DNA of 64,000 bases from contig CM034409.1 of the NCBI GenBank assembly GCA_019925095.2, positions 6,761,001 to 6,825,000 on the forward strand. Reading direction: 5' to 3'. A model generated the notes under the pieces. It was not told where the DNA came from. It saw only the letters and a list, made by a program, of their open reading frames with translations, and made no database searches. Source of the stretch: Dendrolimus kikuchii. Its lineage: Eukaryota > Arthropoda > Insecta > Lepidoptera > Lasiocampidae. Below are positions 37,501 to 46,500 of the stretch, in pieces. Each line of letters opens with the position of its first letter. Position 1 is the stretch's first letter. Position numbers and translations under genes: made by a program.

Positions 37501-40500
37501 AGCCCGAGGACGGTGTCCAAAGACATTTGCGTTATGTAAAAAAAAAAAAAGTTGTTTTATCGCTTTATTATCCTAGCCTCGACTGTGGACATCATGCGTA
37601 CCGAAATTTATAAGTACTTTCTTTATTGCCAAGATGCCTCAATATATGAATAAAATAAGTAAAAAAATACAACAAAATTACTAGTGCAGCAAAAGATGTC
37701 AGACAAAAATAACAGACTTCTTTCTCTCCATTTAACGTCAACTCTCTATAACGTCATAAAATGCTCAGTCCGTTCAGTGTCGTTATATAGAGTTTACACT
37801 GTATATAGGAATAGACAAAATTGGGAATAACATTAAAATTAATTTATCTAATTTACCTTGTGTGGTCGGAGTACCAAATGCAGGCGGGGCCGTGGTTTGT
37901 TGCTGAGCATTGCCTCCGAAAGACAAATTGGCCGAGGCTGTCTGAGACACAAGAAAATGACATATTGTTACGACTGTCCTATTCTGTGAACCTATAATCC
38001 TTTACATTATTTTATTATATTTTATTTATAATAACACTACGTTTTAACTGTTTTAAGCGCGGTAATTTATTTGATTTTTATTATTCCGACATTTCGGCCA
38101 CTTTTCAGTGGCCGTGATCACGGAGGGCAAAGATGTCAAGTGTCAATGAGTATTGTTAAAGTTTTATTTAGCCTACCGCCAACTTGTTCATTTTAATTAT
38201 TAAATATTATTATTTTAAATATCTTATATATAAAAATGAACCGTAGAAATGTATGTACGCACATAACTTGAGAACGACTTAACCGATTTTGTTTAAACTT
38301 TTTGTGTGTGTTTGGGTGGGTCCCCGGGTGGTTTAGATTTACAACTGGAATCGGCAGGTGGCGCTGGAATCGGGTTCTAGGATCTTCCTAATCTGCACCG
38401 ATTTTGATGATTTTTTGATATGTTTGAGTGGATCCTCGGATGGTTTAGATTCACAATTGGAACTGGTAGGAGGCACTAGAATCGGGGCCTAGATTTTTAT
38501 TTTTCCAGGGCAGGACAACGTCGACTGGGACAGCTAGTATTATATATATGCTAACATATACATCATTAATGTGTATATAGCAACAGCAATAGCTATACAA
38601 TTTTAATAATAGTATTAATACATATTTTTTTTATTTTTATTGCAGGAGTTCAGCAAACAGGGAGACGGCCCACTTGATGGAAAGCGGTTATCATCGCCCA
38701 TGGACATTTGCAACACCAAAGGTGCTACAAATGCGCTGCTACTTTCTTAAGGGAGACTGAAACCTGGTCACTAATGCCGGTACACAACACAAGGTTGTTA
38801 TGGCGGCATGCTCTAGACCAGGGATGATGATCGCCATCCAGTCGAGCAAATACCCTATACCACCTGGCTGTGGGTTGTTTTGTCGCTTATTACGACAGGC
38901 CGCCCGGCCGCAGGAAATTATATTCTTTCTCCGTCCCTGCACGGATTAAACGTACCAGTTTTTTATAAATGGGGTATGACTTTGCCTGTCTTACGTTTTG
39001 CGGGCAATGAATTCCACAGCCGGACAGCCTGCACGGCGAAGGATTTGGTGTGGAAAGTAAAAACGTGTGTAGGTGTGTTTAAGGCAAGATTATGAGAAGA
39101 GCGCAAATTAAGGGTGTGAGATGCATTATCCTAACCTGTCCAGCAGGTTGTCCGAATCCAGGACTCCCGACCGTCTGATTGGGTGGAGCCCCGAAACCGC
39201 CGAAGGTCAATGGTTTAGGAGCACCGAAAGCTGATGAGGCAGTCGTCGTTGCAGGTGATGAAACTGAAATCAGATTAATTGTTGTTTTGTATGTTTTCAA
39301 GAGATAAATAAAAAAATCCTAGCAAAAAAGAAACCGAGATCAAGCATAACTAAAAAGCAAAAATACATATGTTTCACATCTTGAAGTCTGTACGAAGTAA
39401 TACATAAAAATGACTATATTCTACAAATTTATTATTGTACGGAATTTATGTTAAATTTTAACAAGATTTTTTATATTTAATTTACCTATTTTATTTTCAA
39501 GAGTTTAGTTTTTATTTCGTTACTTAATATTTCTCGTCATAGTATTCTACTAATCAAGCTCTTTCATTTGATAGTCATTTTGAGGGGGTTGTGAAGAAAT
39601 ATGTAATCCGCCATTTTGTGACAGCGGCCATCTTGGATTTACAATATTACTGAATATATTCAACTGTATTGTCATCAAAACTTAAAAGTGTGTATAAAGG
39701 CTACGTTCTACAAGAGACTCACAACGAACACATTCACAACCGCAATTTTTCCCGTTCCATTTGCTTGCGAATGTTACAATCATAAAACCTAGCGGAATGG
39801 ATTATGGGGGCGTTGATGTCATAAACGACGAAATACACAAATGTCATTGGTTGATTTGAAAATGGCGCCTTTTTCAATGTTAAGTGATAGAGAATGAATG
39901 GTCTGTGGTCAACGCCCTCTTGGACCCACCTCTTGACATGGGTCATTGTGAGCGCTGTGTGATCGAAAATGATGCTTGCTGACGTCATTAGTGACGTTTT
40001 CGCCACGACCATAACGACCGTTAATATAACATGGTATCATACTTGTGTGTAAAAAATGTGTGTACCCATATGCAGTTCACACACAGTAGAAGTGAAAGTG
40101 TGACAAGGGGTGGGAGGGATTCTAAATTTCGTGACGTCACATTTCATATATTATATCGTTATAATATATTTAAGTTTTAAAACAGCTAATTTGAAGTATT
40201 AACGAATAACTTCAAAACATTTCCAACTCTATCTGTATGAGGATAGTGTTTAAATGATTAAATATAATGTATTCTATCTCATTCTCTCGCAGGCGTAGTC
40301 CTGTCGATTTATGTGTTTATCTCTTTTTAGTTTTTTTTTTTTATTGCAGGAGATCAGCAGACAGGCAGACGGCCCACTTGATGGAAAGCGGTTACCATCG
40401 CCTATGGACATTTGCAACAGCAAAGTTGCTACAAATGCGCTGCTGCTCTCTTAATGGGAACTGGAACCTGGTCACTAATGCCGGAACACAACTCAAGGTT

Positions 40501-43500
40501 GTTATGACGACATACTTTAGACCAGGGGTGGTAGCCATCCAGTTGGGCAAATGCCCTACCACCTGGAAAAAGTGGTGGACACCTTTAGTGTCGCTGTTTC
40601 GTTTATCGAGTTTCAAATCACGATTCTAAAGAAGTTTCACTTTAATAACATTCCTTGCCCGCACTAAACATTTCGTGAAAGAGCCGCAGCCAATGAGTTA
40701 AACAGCCTCATGGAGCTCGCGAGCCGCGGTTTGCCGACCACTGCAGGCTGCAGACCAAAAGTGGTAACAAACCAAAGAGGCAAACGCCTTACCACCTAAT
40801 TACAAGGCAAATATAAGTATACATCTTAGGGGGCATCCATTAATTACGTGAGGCATTTTTAAGAATTTTTTGACCTCCCTTCCCCCTCGGTGAGATTTCA
40901 TAAGATTTTCCTCAACTCCCTTCCCCCTCCCATAATCCCACGCGAGATTTTTCAAAATGTTGTTTTGCCTGTAGGTAAAACGTGTTGTATTATTGAGGAA
41001 AAAAAAACTAAAACACAACTTGTTCTATTACTTTTATTGTAGACTACCAGACTAGTATCTGTGAATATTTCCGTAATTTAAACTCATACATACATACATA
41101 ACTTCACGCCAGTTCCCTTGCGGGTTAGGCACGAACAACAGAGCGCCATTTAGGCTTATTTTTACACACCTCACTTGCTTCTTTCTTTACAATCATAAAA
41201 TTAAATAATAAATATTAAACAGAAGTTTCACGCAATTTTTAACCGTATTCTGCTAGAAAAAAATTACGTGATATTTGGTAAGACCCTCCTCCCCCCCTAA
41301 GTGAGATTTGGAAAAATTTAGCTTGATCCCCTCTCCCCCTAGAACACCTCACGTAATTAATGGACGCCCCCTTATATATTTTGATATTTACATTTTACTA
41401 AAACTTGAATGATATTTTTATACGGGACTCATGGTAGATTAAAAGATGGGTACTGAAAATCAGTGCCGTGGCAGTGTCTCTTCCGACACATCATACCGAG
41501 TGCCAACCTCGTTTGTCGAATAACGGGATATAATAACTACAAACATGTTTTGACTCGTCTATTTTATATTTTGTCTGTGCCGAATTTGGCAAATAAACCT
41601 TTTCTTTCTTTCTATGAATAATAAGTTATATGAACCGGCTGTAAAAACACCTTTGTTTTCAGTCACGACACGAAGCACGACTATTTGAAAATACACAATA
41701 ATTACCTCTTTTTCTAATATTAAACGCTTTACTAGGAGTCATTTTAACACTTATTTCAAATATTTAATCAATTCAATTAAATTGAAACGATTTAATCGCG
41801 AGAAAATTTTTTAGTAACATAATTAGTTAATACTCAATAAATTATTCGTAACTACCCACTTGGATTGTTGATAATGAAGTAAGCAATGACAATATTGGTA
41901 ACATATTTATCTGTCAAAATTTATTCATATATGTGCAAGATGGATGGTGGGATGGATTGTATGAAGGGCCGACCCCAAATAATTGGGAGTAAGTGAAACA
42001 AAAGTAAGTGTAGTACTTTTCTTCGTTAATATATTTAGTAGTTTGTATTATTTAAGATTTTGTTTTGCGGACCACCTAGTTACGTCTAAGGTCTTCATGC
42101 TTCTGGCCCACCAGTGACTTTGAGTTTGACATGGCTTATTTAGATAATGCGCTAATAGTTGCCGCATTTAAGTAGTGCGCGTAGCGTACGTGTTTACAAG
42201 TAAAGATTGAGAAACGGGAGAAGAATAAGAGATAAAATTTGTTTGTTTGTAGGAAGTAATATCTGGAACTACTGAACCGACTTCGAACATTCTTTCATCA
42301 GTAGAAAGCTACATTCTTTCTGAGTGACATAGGGTATATTACGCCCAGCGAAATAAGCATGGATCAGCTAGTAAATAATAATTATAAGTATGAACTTAGT
42401 GTGAAAATTAACGCTTGGATTGTGAGGTTCTGAGGCCATGAGCCTCTATAAAGAGCTATCAAAACAACACGTCTAACTCGGACACTGAATCAGTATGGCG
42501 ATCCAACAAAGAAACGTAGCCAGCCTGCTGCGCACCTTATCCATAGACGGTGATCTAGGCTCAGTATTCTACTTATAGTCTTCAGAGATTATAGGGAGAA
42601 TACAATATTATAACTAAATTTCTTAGTTTAATAAAGTTTGTAGTTCAACGTGAGAAGATAATGATATATTTTAAAAATATATTATATTTATATTTTAGGT
42701 GTGAAAAGAATGAACCTATGGTTCGGCATCATGTTGGATTTATTTATGGTAATACAGGTTTGCGTTTGACCATGACCATAGAGCGCAGTTATGGTCTAAG
42801 ATGGATCACACTTAACTAGAAGGTACTTATTCACATGTGACTTGAAGATAACCAGGTTGTAAATATCAGGAAAGACAGACTCCGACAATGAGTTCTGGGT
42901 TCAGACGCTTTTCAAAGTTAGTTCTTTACCGTCCGATTATTATCTTATTCCTCATCAATGGAAAAAAAACAACTTAATACGTACAAAGGGAGGTTGTGGT
43001 GGTCATTTTAGACGCATCCCCATATGATAAACTGCCAAACGCCGGCGCTGCGGTATTTGTAGTTGAGAAATTAAAAGCTGGCTTGTTCTCTGAAAAAGTA
43101 TTTTATATACTGAAGAGATAAATACTTACCTTAATAATCTACAATATAATAAATCTGTAATATATATATATATATATATTTATATATACATATATATATA
43201 TGTATATATTTATTACAGATTTATATTTAGCTGACTCGGTAAATTTGGTGCCACCTCAGAATCAATAAATAAAAAAAAACGTTGATTTCTGTACGACGGG
43301 ACCAACATCAAACGTTTGACATTCAAAACCAAAACTAAATGAAAAAAAACCTTCAATTTTAAATTTAATTTGATTTCTGAACGACTTTTAAATTTAATTG
43401 ATTTCTAAACCTGATAGAATCACACCTGGCTAATGACTGCCTAAAAGATTAAAATACACATTTTTTAAACACAAAGTAAACAAAAGAAGTCCCAATGCCG

Positions 43501-46500
43501 AAAAGATAATAAAATGTGTTTCTACAGGGCTGCAGGTGTGAATTTGCCTTTGTCGACACCTCGGTCGTAACAATACTTATTATCCTATTCCGGACGAAGA
43601 CAATTCCAAAAACACAAAAATCATACAAATTGGTCCAGCCGTTTTTGAGTTATAAATGGTGTAACTAACACGACTTTGTTTTATATATATAGATTTAGTG
43701 AAATAGTTTCTAAATTATGGTTAGAATCGCTTAAAAATCCATTGTGTGGTTTAGGAAGAGTCAGTGGATATACAGATAGAGACAAAAAGCGACTTTGGTT
43801 TATACTATGTAAAGATTATATGAATGTTTGTCCTGCAAGCCTCACTACATAATAAAAATAAATGTATTATAATTATAACACATAGTTTCCATGCGTACCT
43901 GTGGCAGTTCCCCCGAACAAGTTTTTAGATGTGTCACCACCGCCAAAAGCGAATCCTTTAACAAGACAAAAGTACAAATTATGACATTTAAATCAGTAAC
44001 TATATTATTTATTGGTAGCAGTTGCTTCTTGTTTGGAAATTAAAGTCGATATAATGGACTGTATGATTATTATTATTATTAAATTAGAAATATACATGAA
44101 GTAATTAAAAATTGTGCGAGAGAGTCGAGTGAGAGAGTGGTAAGTCGTCAATGTGAATTGTGTATGAAGAATTAATGATTTTGCCTCCAAAGCCGCTCCT
44201 ATATCCCGCGTACCGTCCGACGCCTAGCTGCTAATTGTGCGAGCTATGGGCGTCGGCGGTATGCGGGGCGCGGAGAGTAGATGTGTTCCGGCTTGCTCTC
44301 TGTTCACAACATTATTATTTATAACTAGTGCTTATTTGGAACTTTATCTGTGTTTTATTCTGTTACTTCTGAAATCCCACACGAGTAGCGATGCAACTAC
44401 TAACAAATGGTTAAGATTTTGAATATCAACGTGGTAAAGTCATGCTGGAAAAATAATCTTGATTACAGCTCTTAGGGCTGGCTTGATCAGTGTCCTGCCA
44501 GGGCCAGCGGATGGGGCAATGCCATAAACCCGTGGCCCCATCATTAAGGGCGAAGGACGGAATACCGAGGGGTTTTACTGAGTATCCCTAACTGTGGTGT
44601 GGCAATAGCATCTTGAGTTCTGCCTAGGGTGCTAGTGCCACCTCGACCTGGCGAAACCTCACACACCGGCCGCGACTTTCCCCCTACACGCGGCAGATGG
44701 CCCTCAATGGGGTTACCCCTGCTTAAAATAAATGGCTTAATCAGTGTGATGCCACACCCTCATAAAATTAGCTTCGAGCTAATTGTATTTCGTGCAATTA
44801 GACAGAGTGCCTATGGTCCATTTTTCCTTTCTCCTATCTCATCCTCCAGTTAAATCTTATATCCCATCTCATCTACCCTCCTGCTCCTCCTATTCCTCCT
44901 ATCTGATATCTTTATTTCATCCCCCTATCCCATTCTAATGGCTGGAAATGCATTAACTTCACCCCTGGTTTTTTTTAAATTCTGACAGGCAGACGGTCCA
45001 CCTGATGGAAAGCAGTTACCATCACCTTTTGACATTATAACACCAAAGGTGTTGTTTGCACACATGTGCTGCCAAACTCTAAAGGGAGTCTGGAACCTGG
45101 CCACTAATGCTGGAACACAACTCAAGATTGTTATGGCGCCCTACTGCAGACCAGAGGTGGTAGCTATCCAGACGGGCAAATACCCTACCACCTGGCTCTG
45201 GGTTGTTATGTCACCTCTTATGACAGGCTGTCTGGCCATAGGATATTGTATTCTTTCTCCATTCCTACATAGATAATGCATGGATTGTATTCAAAATGTC
45301 TATAGATGACAGCAACCACTGTGCTTTAGCTGTGCTGTATGCCTGTTTGCCAGCTACGCAATGAAAATGCTACAAACTGTTACCACCTAAAAGCAGCTCC
45401 TGGATCTCCTCTCATATACATATCAATCAGCAATCAACTCGAAAGTATTTCAAGTTACTGAGCCATCCCAAGTTGAGAGTAGTACTCTATACATGTGCCG
45501 CATTTGGGCATAATTTTTGTTGAATCATTATTATCTATCATCTGTAATTTATAAAATACTAGCTGTGCCCGCGACGTCGTCCGCGTGGAATTTGCTTTCA
45601 AAACCCCCCGATTTTGAAACATTCGTAATTGGTGCTCCGCTCCTATTGGTCTTAGTGTGATGATATATAGCCTATAGCCTTCCTCGATAAATGGGCTATC
45701 CAACACTGAAAGAATTTTTCAAATCCGACCAGTAGTTCCTGAGATTAGCGCGTTCAATCAAACAATATATTAGTATAATTGGCTACAACACTAATACTTA
45801 CATTTTAAATATCGCGATATCTTTTGAATGAAACGTCCGAATTGAATAATTCAAAAAGTTCTAGAAAGGTATTGAATTCGTCTTGAATATGGAGTAATAT
45901 ATTTTGATAAGAATTAATACCAAGGTACAAAATAAAGAGTTTTTGAAGTGATGGCATTTTAATTATTTAAAAAAATAAAAGAAAACACTTATTGTGAGAT
46001 AACTACAATAGTTAGACATATGGTTACGCAATATTTTTTGTAGACAATTATGTTCTGCAAAGTGGTAGTACATTGTTTTGTTCTATAATCAATATTTTTC
46101 GCAGTGCACGCCGTGTAAGGATTTTTTTGAGTCATTTTTTATACCTTGGGTTACATTATTGGACTTTTAGTAAGGATCAATAATTTTTTTGAAAATAAAT
46201 ATAGCCTATAGGCTTCCTCGATAAATGTACTATTTAACACTGAAAGAATTTTTCAAATCGGACCAGCGGTTCCTGAGATTAGCACGTTTAAACAAACAAA
46301 CTCTTCAGCTTTATAATATTAGTGTAGGTTTTTAATAACACAAATTTGAGAAATTGATACAACTTACTGGGTTTTATTAACATTTCAGTCAGATGTTACA
46401 TTGAGCAGCAGACTGAAGCTTGCCTCTAAGGCTGATATATCAATCTCACTAAAAAAATGTCTAGAATTAGATACACATCATGTTTCTTAAGTTAATGGCA

